Shown here one piece after another: positions 55,512 through 64,000 of a stretch of 64,000 bases of DNA. The translations under genes were made by a program, and so were the position numbers. The notes beneath the pieces were generated by a model that worked only from the letters and a program-made list of their open reading frames with translations, had not been told where the DNA came from and did not search any database. Positions within the stretch are counted from its first letter, which is position 1. Each line of letters begins with the position of its first letter. Location: NCBI GenBank assembly GCA_029641185.1, contig JAPWGK010000001.1, forward strand, positions 1,376,501-1,440,500. The letters are read 5' to 3'. Source of the stretch: Pseudofabraea citricarpa. Taxonomy: Eukaryota > Ascomycota > Leotiomycetes > Helotiales > Dermateaceae.

Positions 55512-57129
55512 ATGGCTGCTGGTGGATCAATCATTGAAGAGGAGGAGCTTGATGTAAAGTGCTTCACATCCTTCTCTCTGAATATGCTGACCAGACAAGT
55601 CTGGTATCATCGATATCGATGAAATCCAGGCTCATGGTACGTACTCAATACATGTGCTCCCCTATAAACTGACCAAACTAGGAATAAATGCTTCTGATGT
55701 GGCCAAGCTTAGAGCTCAAGGCATTTTCACTGTCCATGTAAGTTTTGGGCCCTCGTCAAGTCCACCTTTACCTGTGTTAATTCAGTGCCCCAAGTCACTC
55801 ATTTCTACGACCAGCCGGAAGCTTCTGAAGATCAAAGGTTTCTCTGAGGTCAAGGTTGAGAAGGTCAAAGAAGCAGCTAAGAAGATGTTGGTGCGTATGC
55901 TATGGAATGATGAATATATGCCGCTAATCATCCAAAGCCAAGTGCCAATGGCTTCATGACTGCTGGTGAGCTTGGTCAAGTTCGAAAACGCTGCATCAGG
56001 ATTTCAACTGGTAGCAAGCAGCTAGACGCGGCTTTGAATGGGTACATTTCTTCTCGATTGGTGTGCACATATTCTAGCTGACGATATAAGTGGCTTCCAA
56101 ACTATGAGCATTAGTGAAGTTTATGGAGAGTTCAGTACGTAAATACCCAATCTTGCCGCCGTTTGACTGTGCTAATGTTGTTCCAGGATGTGGAAAGACT
56201 CAGTTAGCGCACACCATGGCAGTCATCGCCCAGCTTCCCAAGGTTCGTCCTTATGGCAGTTTTGGACTCACACAACTGATATTGAGATAGGAAATGGGTG
56301 GCGCTGAAGGCAAAGTTGCCTATATCGGTATATGGCTCGTTTAGAAAGATATATACACTGGCTGATACTATGAAGATACCGAGGGTACTTTTCGCCCTGA
56401 GAGAATCATGGAGATTGCCGAACGCTTTGGAGGTAAGTTTATTTTACAGGATCGTCCTATAAATTCCCTTACTTATGTCTATAGTCGACCCTGAACAAGC
56501 CTGTGAGAATATTGTTTATGCTCGAGCACAGAACAGTGAAGTGAGTTCCATTAATCATCTTTTTCTGCAACTGCTAACCACTACTAGATGCAAGCCGAGC
56601 AGCTTGAAGGCCTGGCTCAGAACTTCGCCACCAATGAGTATCGACTTCTCGTCATCGATAGTATCATGTCACTTTACCGAACCGATTTCGTAGGCCGAGG
56701 AGAACTTTCCGAGCGTCAAGCAGTCCTTGGACAATTTCTTCGCCGTGCAACTCAGATGGCCGAGGAATTCAATCTCGTCGTCCTAATGGTATGTTCCAAA
56801 ATAAAACATTTGCAATCAGTAAAATTCTGCTAACTTTCTTCCAGACCAATCAGGTCATGTCGGACCCAGGTGCTAGTGCTCTTTTTGCAGGTGCTGATGG
56901 GCGCAAGCCAGTCGGTGGCCACATTCTAGCTCACGCATCTACTACTCGACTCCTTCTCCGCAAGGGTCGTGGAGAGGAACGTGTAGCTAAAGTTGTTGAT
57001 TCTCCTGGTCAGTAATCCTCATCCTTTTACACTCTACAAATCCACTCATAATACTCCCCAGACTGCCCTGAGCGCGAAGCAACCTACATCATCACCACAG
57101 GCGGTATCAATGATCCCGACAAAGTTTAA
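55512..57129 (+). CDS. dmc1: Meiotic recombinase Dmc1
   Basis: Thirteen exons: 55512-55553, 55600-55636, 55682-55737, 55786-55890, 55938-56041, 56091-56134, 56187-56242, 56291-56327, 56376-56432, 56485-56540, 56588-56788, 56845-57007 and 57062-57129, giving 341 residues, the size expected. An N-terminal helix-hairpin-helix domain carries [12 protein letters not shown]. The RecA core has Walker A GEFRCGKT (127-134, its Arg codon split by an intron) and Walker B LLVID (218-222), plus [27 protein letters not shown] and the C-terminal GGINDPDKV. Dmc1 differs from Rad51 by motifs such as RAQNSE and [17 protein letters not shown]. It forms filaments for interhomologue strand exchange in meiosis. 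The start of exon 4 is ambiguous (55786 or 55795), as is the exon 2 acceptor. Presence implies a sexual cycle, at least ancestrally. Confidence 0.95.
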
Positions 57130-57923
57130 ACCCCCTACTACTGAAGTACGACGGTACAAGTTAGCCAAGCGACAGCATAGATCCGGAAATCTTGCTGCTT
57201 CAATATTTCTGACAGATTATCGTGGGATGGAGGTCATTTGCATATATAGGAGCGCTGGATGAAAATTTGCTGTTGGAAAAGAGATACCCAATTTTGCATG
57301 CTTGCTTTGTATTCTTTCTTCTGTTCTGAGACAGATAATTCTAAATCACATCGCTATCAAAAGACTTCCAAGGTGTCAAGGGTGATCAAAATTTATTAAT
57401 TTTGTACCACGCAAGATGATTTTCATGCATCTTGTGTTGCGAGGAAGAGTCCTTCTGTTGGTCCTCCAAATATGTGCATTCCAATACAGTGCATACCGGG
57501 CTTGATCATGTCATATTGAGCTAGACTAACTCGAATCCGTAGCTGCATTGCTTTATTGTCCAGGTGATATATATTGAGTTTTCAGCCGGTGGCTGCTGGT
57601 CTTAATAAGGTCTCCTAAATTCTCATTCTTATCGGTTAGTCCTCCAAGTTGTCAAAGAATCCAGATGAGGAGGGGAAGTAGATTTAAATATCAGACAGGT
57701 TGAGAAGATTTGTTATTGCGGTTTTTGTAGGCATTGCAGCGCGACACGAATCAGGAATTGGCCTGAAAGGTATTGCAGAGCTAGTATGGCCCCGCGGAGT
57801 CATCATAGTACGGAATATTCAGAATAACAAATTATAGCAAAACGTACCTTCGTAGCAGTGACCCATTCAAGCAGATAGCTTGAGATAAGTCGAATGAGGG
57901 GCAAAAAGGACAGGAACCATTTC
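57130..57923. other. Intergenic between convergent dmc1 and rrp7
   Basis: AT-rich 3' flanks of both genes. I see no gene or structured element. Confidence 0.6.
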
Positions 57924-58853
57924 TCACTTCTCGGGTCTGAACTTTCCTCTCTGTTCTTTCATCACCTCGACACGTCTTCGATCCTCTTCGAACCTCTTGA
58001 CTAGCTCGCCTTGTTCCTCTTTCCTCTTCTCCCTCATCTGGAATCGGTAGAAGTCACCCATCTCCTTTTTCTTCTTCTGTTCCTTTTCTTCCATCTCTTT
58101 CCTCTTCATTTCAGCCTCTTCCTTTCTCGCAGGTCCTGTTCGGCCTCCGCGAGATACCGTCACGAAGCCATCCTCGTCCGGTACATTTCTCTGCCTCTTC
58201 GCTAGCTGCGCGGCTTCCTCTTCCCTCGCAGCGAAGAGCGTCATATATGCATCTACTGAAGCTTGGATTTCTGATTTTGGTGGGTATCGTAATTTGTGGT
58301 GGGCTTCATATCGTGCACTCCCCAACTTGGCAACTTTTGATTTCGACACTCCTTCGCCCCATACTGGGTAGGTGCCAGAACGGTGTACTTTCCGTATCGC
58401 TTTCAGCACAGCCTCGACGCTTTTCGAGTCGGCAAGAACCACTACTGCTGTGCTTCCACTGCGATGTAGTGTTCGGTCCCATACATCCGGAAGATCAGTA
58501 TTAATATCTTGCACAGTCTGCGCTTCGCCTCTCTTTCTCTTCTTCCCTCCTTGTTGTACGGTCGTCGCTACGGCTGTCGAAGGAGCAGCATTCTTCTTCT
58601 CAGACTCGAACGTGATCGATTCGAACCTTCCTGAACCTACCAGCTCGGAGAATATGCAGCGGAAGTGTGAGGATGTGCTGTCGACGGGGACATTGACCAG
58701 GAAGAGACTGCGCTCATCGTCCTCGGTGGGGATTTTCGGCGCGTGCGCGCGAACGTATACATGATGTGTGGCTTTTTCGGGATACGAAGATGTAGGTGGT
58801 AGAGCTATAGGCAGAATGGCATATTCGCCCATCGTGCTTATTGATTTGACCAT
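57924..58853 (-). CDS. rrp7: Ribosomal RNA-processing protein 7 (Rrp7)
   Basis: A single exon of 309 residues, typical of the family. The N-terminal half has an RRM-like fold with SLFLVNVPVDS and GRFESITFES, interrupted by a basic insertion (KKRKRGE). The C-terminal half carries the Rrp7 signature: a long helix through YPPKSEIQASVDAYMTLF, then PDEDGFVTVSRGGR, and a charged helix with FYRFQMREKRKEEQ, LVKRFEEDRRRVEVM and KFRPEK. Rrp7 with Utp22 and casein kinase II (UTP-C) is part of the 90S pre-ribosome required for 18S rRNA maturation in the nucleolus. Met8 is an alternative start. Confidence 0.93.
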   Translation of the reverse strand: MVKSISTMGEYAILPIALPPTSSYPEKATHHVYVRAHAPKIPTEDDERSLFLVNVPVDSTSSHFRCIFSELVGSGRFESITFESEKKNAAPSTAVATTVQQGGKKRKRGEAQTVQDINTDLPDVWDRTLHRSGSTAVVVLADSKSVEAVLKAIRKVHRSGTYPVWGEGVSKSKVAKLGSARYEAHHKLRYPPKSEIQASVDAYMTLFAAREEEAAQLAKRQRNVPDEDGFVTVSRGGRTGPARKEEAEMKRKEMEEKEQKKKKEMGDFYRFQMREKRKEEQGELVKRFEEDRRRVEVMKEQRGKFRPEK

Positions 58854-61157
58854 ATTTGGGATGTCGAGTCGTCAAGGTCCAGACTAGATTATTGGAGTCT
58901 GGAGATTTGAGCAGAAATTCTATTCCATGCGAGAGCTTCTTTTTCTTATCTGATTGACGCTAAGGTTTTTATCTAGAGCCAATCAGAGTACGTTCGCTTA
59001 CATCTCCATTCTCTCCCCTTTCTGATGGCTTGGTCCCTCGGTTACTCGTCTTTACCTTGCTTGAATGGTCGTCGCTCCATGAAGTCGATTGAGACTCCTG
59101 ACGAGCTTATATACAATCGAAGAAATATATACATATTTATCTGGTGATATTTCCAATTCGCGGGAGGAAGAATTCTTTGCCGGGAAAAGGGAAAACCAAA
59201 TCTGATAGGAGGAATTGTCAGGAGCTTCTAGCGTGTTGGATAGCATAGGTTTCTATTTATTACCTATACAAAGAAATCGATTTCTTAACTTGGATTCTTC
59301 TATTTTACTATTTGTGATCTGCTTTTCTTCTTTTCTTTCTTATGGAAGAGAAATTTCTTAACTGTTTCTTGTCGGGTCTCACCTTGGTTTCTTCAGGTAA
59401 AAAGCATTTTTCAAGCTTTGTTACTTTCAATCTCCTTACAAAGCCAGTTTCAAGAAGCTCTGATTCAAACTCATCCACCCTAACCTTACACTTATCGAGA
59501 TTGAAAGTCGTAATAAGAGTACCCGCTATCCTGCTTTTGCGTATACAAGCCTGGAGTTTCCTAGCGACGTATCTCCACGTAACTTAGTCTTATACTCCTC
59601 GGAATTCAGTATTCACAAGTAACACAAGATAGCAATGTAGTAAATAGACTACCATATTAGAAGTGGATGAAGAATTAACTGCTGTGGATGTGTGAGCATA
59701 TATTATCCGAAGCATTTTAGGTCACATAATGGTGTCAGGTTAAATACGTGACTGGAGTCGGATCAAATAACGACAGAGGGGTTTAGTAGGGCAAGAGGGT
59801 AGAAGGACCTATATAAAAGGTAAATCTCACATCGCACAAAAAGAAAAAGAATAAAAGAACAAGAGGAAATCTCCTCAAGCGTAAAAGCGAGCGCACTCTT
59901 CCAGTTGCGCCAAAGAGGCCAAGCGAGCTCGCGCGCGAGGTGGCTAAGCACGTGTCTACCTACTCCTTTAGCTATACTCCTCCTCAACTCCAAGGCTTCA
60001 AAAGAACCAAAAAAAAAAAAAAAAAAAAAGTGGCCTGTGAAGGCGGGCTTCGACGGAAGCTGTTATATGTATCTACTGAGAAGGTGGGTTAGCAGGTCTG
60101 TGTAGTTTATAGTCTTCACGAGACTTTTGAAAGCAGTTTCTTGTAAACAAGAGCTCGAAGTCCTTTGAGTCCCTACGAGGGGAAAGACCACTGCGATGTG
60201 TTTGTTGGGGATTATTTGATTAAATAAATATATAAACCTTGCTCCGGGATACAGGAGACTCGAGGACAAACGCGCTAGGTTATCGCGATTTAGTTCTCCG
60301 CGAGTCTGGCTCCTGAATAAATCATAAGATATTAGTATTCTATACTCACTTAATATGATTATATGTTACTTATTGATAGGCCTTAAGAAAATAGATGTAG
60401 AAAAATGCATCTTCGTGCCCACCAACTAAACAGTTGATATGTCAGGTGACTGGTATAGGTGAATAACCACTCCCGTATAACCTCACGGATCCTTACGATC
60501 TTCCTCTGTAGAAACGTTGATATTGCCTACTAAGCTTAACGCGTATGAATAAGTGAATCACAGTGTTATGTACGTAGGGCTACAGGTAATTACCCTCGAT
60601 TACTACGTACTACGAGGTAGTCTGGGTGTATCGATATTAATATAAAACGTTCTTTTACCCGATACTACCCTTCTTCTTCTGGTAGCTCTAAACCACTCGA
60701 GTAGTTTTAAATCAAATTTTATTCCTTTCAAATTGAATATATTGCATTTCTAATCTTCGAGTTCCAAGCCCACTTTTAGCCGCTCTTATGCATAAGCTAG
60801 GCCACAACCAGGGCATTTCCAGAAATCCCAACCTACCTAGGTATTCATTGCCTAATCTAGCCAGTACTTCCCGCTTTATGCAGCAATCAACATTTTTTAG
60901 CATTGCGAGATCGGACTCAGAGCCCATTTATATTGAGTTCAACCCCTAGAGCACTTTATTTTATCGAAGTAAGCCGTTTCTAACCGTCGCACCACGAACT
61001 GTAGAGTTTGACATGAGTCTCATTACCTATTAATGTCTTGCTTCTTATCCTCTTTAAGTCCATTACGATTCGCTTCACAACTTATAATATCTTAAATTGG
61101 GCTTTCCTCTCTCGTTCTTTACATCATCAATCAGACCAGAAGAAAAGGAAGGAGAAA
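58854..61157. other. AT-rich gene-free 2.3 kb with long A-run
   Basis: Between divergent rrp7 and the MFS gene. Sequence is AT-rich with many stops, consistent with old repeat debris, but no mobile-element protein can be read. It contains a 21-nt A run at 60009-60029 and ACCTAGGT at 60835-60842. The last few hundred bases are the promoter of the MFS gene. Confidence 0.55.
60009..60029 (+). repeat. Poly(A) tract of 21 nt
   Basis: Twenty-one consecutive adenines after AAAGAACC, within the AT-rich spacer; flanking bases show no clear target-site duplication. Confidence 0.9.
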
Positions 61158-62775
61158 ATGACTCACAGGCAAGATGATGATGCAATTCAACTCAACCCTC
61201 TCCCAGTTTTAGACTACAGCTTCAAGGGTACAGGAGAAGATATAGTGCCAAGCAACAAGGATGCTGATAGGTTTGATGAGGCGTCGCTTAATGCAGCAGA
61301 GTTAGAAGATGTCCCTCCGAATGGTGGGTATGGTTGGGTTTGTGTACTATCTGTGTTTCTGATCAATGCGCATACATGGGGAATCAATAGTGTAAGTCGT
61401 TTATCCTATTCACTTGGACAAATTTGCCCGTCCTTTCGCATCCAAACATTCGTAATACTTATTTCACGTCGCAGGCATATGGAGTTTTTCTTGCTCACTA
61501 CCTTTCTACAAACACTTTTCCCAACGCAACTTCCCTCCAATATGCCTTCATTGGCGGTCTTTCCATTTCTCAGGCACTACTAGTCTCGCCTATTACTGTC
61601 CTTACCACAAGACTCTATTCAGTAAAGGCTACCTTAGTAATTGGACTTGTACTATTCACCGTAGCTCTGCTCGGGGCCTCGTTTGCAACACAGATATGGC
61701 ATCTTTTCTTATCTCAAGGTCTTTGCTTCGGCTGGGGAATGGGATTTCTCTACATTGGTTCTGCAGCAATTGTGCCACAATGGTTCTCAACCCGACGTAG
61801 TCTCGCTACAGGAATCACATCTGCCGGTGCTGGATTCGGTGGTCTTGCTTACAACCTAGCAACCAATGCTTTGATTTCACGTATTGGGTTGCCTTGGACA
61901 TATCGAGTATTGGCTCTGTGCCAACTACTGGTCAATGGTATCTCAATTGTCTTGGTCAGAGATCGAACATATGCCGCCAAGCCGAACCAGGTAGCTTTTG
62001 ACTATCGCCTCCTTGCAAAAGCTCACTTTGTCTTACTCCTCGCTTGGGGGTTCTGTAGCGATCTGGGCTATGTCGTGCTTCTCTTCTCGCTTCCAAATTA
62101 TGCTCTTTCGGTTGGCTTGTCTACGGCCCAGGGCGCCATCGTTGGTGCACTTCTCAATCTTGGTCTGGGCATCGGGAGGCCTGTCGTCGGTCATTTTAGC
62201 GATACCACAGGCCGTCTTAACGTAGCTACAGCTATGACTGGCCTCTGCGGCATTCTCTGTCTTGTTGTATGGACCGTTGCCAAGAGCTTTCCCGTTCTGT
62301 GTTTCTTTGCCTTGACTGCTGGCATGGTATGCGGTACTTTCTGGTCTACTATTGCTCCTGTAGGCGCCGAGATAGTGGGGATGAAGAACCTGCCAAGTGC
62401 CTTGAGTATCACCTTTGTCACTATGATGTTCCCCACCACCTGTGAGTTATCTTTCCCTACCTGGCATTCTCGAAACTTTATATTATAAGTGGCTGATACC
62501 TCGCAGTCGCCGAACCTATTGCTTTGAAACTCCGGCGCAGTCATGGCAATATCTATCTCGACGCTCAGATCTTCACGGGTGTCATGTTCATATTTGCGGC
62601 TATGTGCGCTTGGTTCGTCAGGTCTTGGAAGATTGCAGACATTAAGCGTGAGGAGGTCGCTAAGCGCCGAAGAGAAGATGTTAGAATGCTACCCGTCGAA
62701 GAAGATTCGGCCTCTGCTTGGTTGGTGTATACCTATAACATGTTTCGGTATTTGTTTGTTTGGGCCAAGGTATAA
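61158..62775 (+). CDS. MFS monocarboxylate-type transporter (MCT/SLC16, Mch-like)
   Basis: Three exons: 61158-61391, 61475-62441 and 62507-62775, giving 489 residues. The N-terminal ~55 residues are hydrophilic and acidic. Then comes PPNGGYGWVCVL, the strong signature of fungal monocarboxylate-porter homologues at helix 1, and the junction restores GINSAYGVFLAHYL. About 12 membrane helices follow, with GWGMGFLYIGSAAIVPQWF and RRSLATGITSAGAGFGG between helices 4 and 5, and GRPVVGHFSD later. The last junction restores MFPTTFAEPIALKLR. The C-terminal tail is charged. Substrate is unknown: yeast Mch proteins do not carry monocarboxylates detectably, while other fungal members carry riboflavin or nicotinate-like compounds. 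Confidence 0.92.
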
Positions 62776-63904
62776 AATTTGACGGCATGAGAGACGTGGT
62801 AAGAAATATTGTTAATGGGATTTGGCGGGACTTTATTTTCTTTGTAGATTTGTCGGTTAAGAATACTGCAAAAACGATGCGTGCTTTTAGACTTGCATAT
62901 TATGTTTGACATGTGCTATCTTGATGTTACTTACTTGGGTACATTAGTTGATAAGCGCCCAAGGACACAAACGTGAGACCGGAAAGTTGGTTTAGAAGTT
63001 TTGCCTAAGTATAGCTCATATCTTAGCTGCCAGAGATTAGTTTGCTTATCTTGTATGCGCCTCTTTTAGCTGAGATATCAGATCACTTGACTACCTAGAA
63101 ATTTGATTTGTAAATAGAACATATGTGAATATACTTTTGAAAGCCTTCGTTTTTATATGTCCTCGTGACATGATGTATTCCAGACGGAGGGGAGAATCCA
63201 GAACCCACCTCCGCCAGAAATATTTGATCAGCTCCCTTTTTAGCAGAAGAGGGCCAGTGTCATGGAAACAGTACAAGAAGGCTAGGATGAGTTTCTTGTA
63301 AGCTTAATTTCTATGCTCATGCAGGTACTTTTAGAACATTCAAGTTCAAGTATTTTACGACCTGCTGCAGCAAGGTGAGAAAGAAAAGAATTCAGATACA
63401 GATGGGAGGAATTGGTCTGAGGATATGATGACTTCAAATTTGTCTGGAGAGAGGAAGAGAGATAATTTTAGCATGGCCCAATAAGGGCGGGCAGCATTCT
63501 TGTATTAACCAGCTTCCTGCGAACATGGAGCTCTTCTTCAATCCACCCTTTAACCTTTTACAACCGTAACTCCACTACCCTGTACCGTTGTCATTTCCAG
63601 GCTGAAATGCGTACACGTGATTGGCTGGTATCGTTAGCGCGAGCCGAAATGTAAACAACCAGAATCCGACGAACATCAAATCGCCGCATCAGTATGTTTT
63701 CAGTACAGCAGACGCCCAACCCTACATTTCTACGACCAACCCAAAGATCACGAATCTCTTTGCTACCGAGTTGCCCAGCACATCGTCAATTGATACGCGA
63801 CAACCTTTGAGACGAAAGCGCGAGGAGCCCAAGCCTGCGAACCGCTCCAGCGCCGAGCCGTCATACAACCACTCCCAGCAGATGTTCCACCGAAGGCCTA
63901 ATCA
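62776..63904. other. Intergenic to the right-edge gene
   Basis: AT-rich flank downstream of the MFS gene and a promoter-like zone near 63.5-63.9 kb. A 95-codon frame at 63621-63908 begins with a non-ATG codon and is probably not translated as such. Confidence 0.5.
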
Positions 63905-64000
63905 ATGACTACTCTCATCAGAACTCGAAATCCTTTAGAAATTCTGAGCATGAGTCAACCACCCCAGGGTGGACGGAGGAGAAGCAGGCGACTAGCAGGT
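63905..64000 (+). CDS. N-terminal fragment, possible kinetochore protein Dsn1/Mis13 (partial)
   Basis: An ATG at 63905 opens a frame that runs off the right edge after 32 residues, containing TRNPLEILSM and then an Arg/Ser-rich GRRRSRRLAG. Fungal Mis13/Dsn1 proteins begin with a short tail and an RRRSARL-type basic motif that interacts with CENP-C and is regulated by Aurora B. The match is suggestive but short. An alternative start is Met16 (63950). No other family comes to mind. Confidence 0.35.
   Translation, partial: MTTLIRTRNPLEILSMSQPPQGGRRRSRRLAG

Noticed and set aside
63621..63908. Plus-strand frame of 95 codons near the right edge
   Set aside because: Starts at TTG with no ATG until near its end; more likely leader sequence of the following gene.
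1..64000. CRISPR arrays, prophage, bacterial operons, rRNA or secondary-metabolite cluster
   Set aside because: No regularly spaced repeats, no core synthase genes and no prokaryotic signals; the window is spliced fungal nuclear DNA.

Overview
This 64 kb window is nuclear DNA from a filamentous ascomycete (Pezizomycotina). The class Leotiomycetes is my best guess, from the overall look of the proteins, and is not proven. The evidence is spliced genes with short introns (44-110 nt, GTAAGT/GTATGT-type donors, CTRAY-like branch points, YAG acceptors), Pezizomycotina-specific families (Som1, Cyp6/PPIL4, an AA9 polysaccharide monooxygenase, a Zn2Cys6 factor), and gene-poor blocks with a RIP-like mutation pattern. 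I see no bacterial, viral or organellar segment, no rRNA or tRNA gene, no CRISPR array and no intact transposon. All gene models were spliced by hand from the sequence; exon limits are in each entry and every model keeps an open frame.

Left part (1-10 kb): the 3' end of an MFS transporter, an arrestin-like ubiquitin-ligase adaptor, an EFM3/FAM86-type eEF2 lysine methyltransferase divergent from ribosomal protein eS24, an orphan Lys/Pro-repeat protein, a 1.5 kb AT-rich stretch with a mutated 89-bp tandem repeat, and the spliceosome-type cyclophilin Cyp6. From 10 to 23 kb the window is sparse: one Zn2Cys6 regulator sits inside about 9 kb of otherwise empty DNA, followed by a secreted AA9 LPMO. 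From 23 to 32 kb lie an NADP-type zinc alcohol dehydrogenase, a MOSC domain fused to an FMN/2Fe-2S reductase, and the morphogenesis regulator Som1.

Right part (33-64 kb): dense and mostly housekeeping. It holds TRAPP subunit Bet3 (with a 9-nt exon), the U5 snRNP WD40 protein, a two-span membrane protein, a small secreted/GPI-like protein, a 1767-residue protein that looks like a fungal coilin carrying a BRCT domain, RNA polymerase I subunit Rpa43, an ER-type J protein, the mitochondrial rhomboid Pcp1, a seven-knuckle Gis2/CNBP protein, the meiotic recombinase Dmc1 (13 exons), ribosome-biogenesis factor Rrp7, a monocarboxylate-type MFS carrier, and a fragment of a probable Dsn1/Mis13 gene at the edge.

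Functionally, several genes converge on RNA and ribosome production (eS24, Rpa43, Rrp7, Efm3, U5-40K, Cyp6, Gis2 and the coilin-like protein), but they are not co-oriented and there is no biosynthetic cluster. Divergent promoter pairs recur: efm3/rps24, bet3/U5-40K and rpa43/J protein. The two features most worth follow-up are the coilin-like BRCT protein and the apparently self-sufficient MOSC-reductase fusion.
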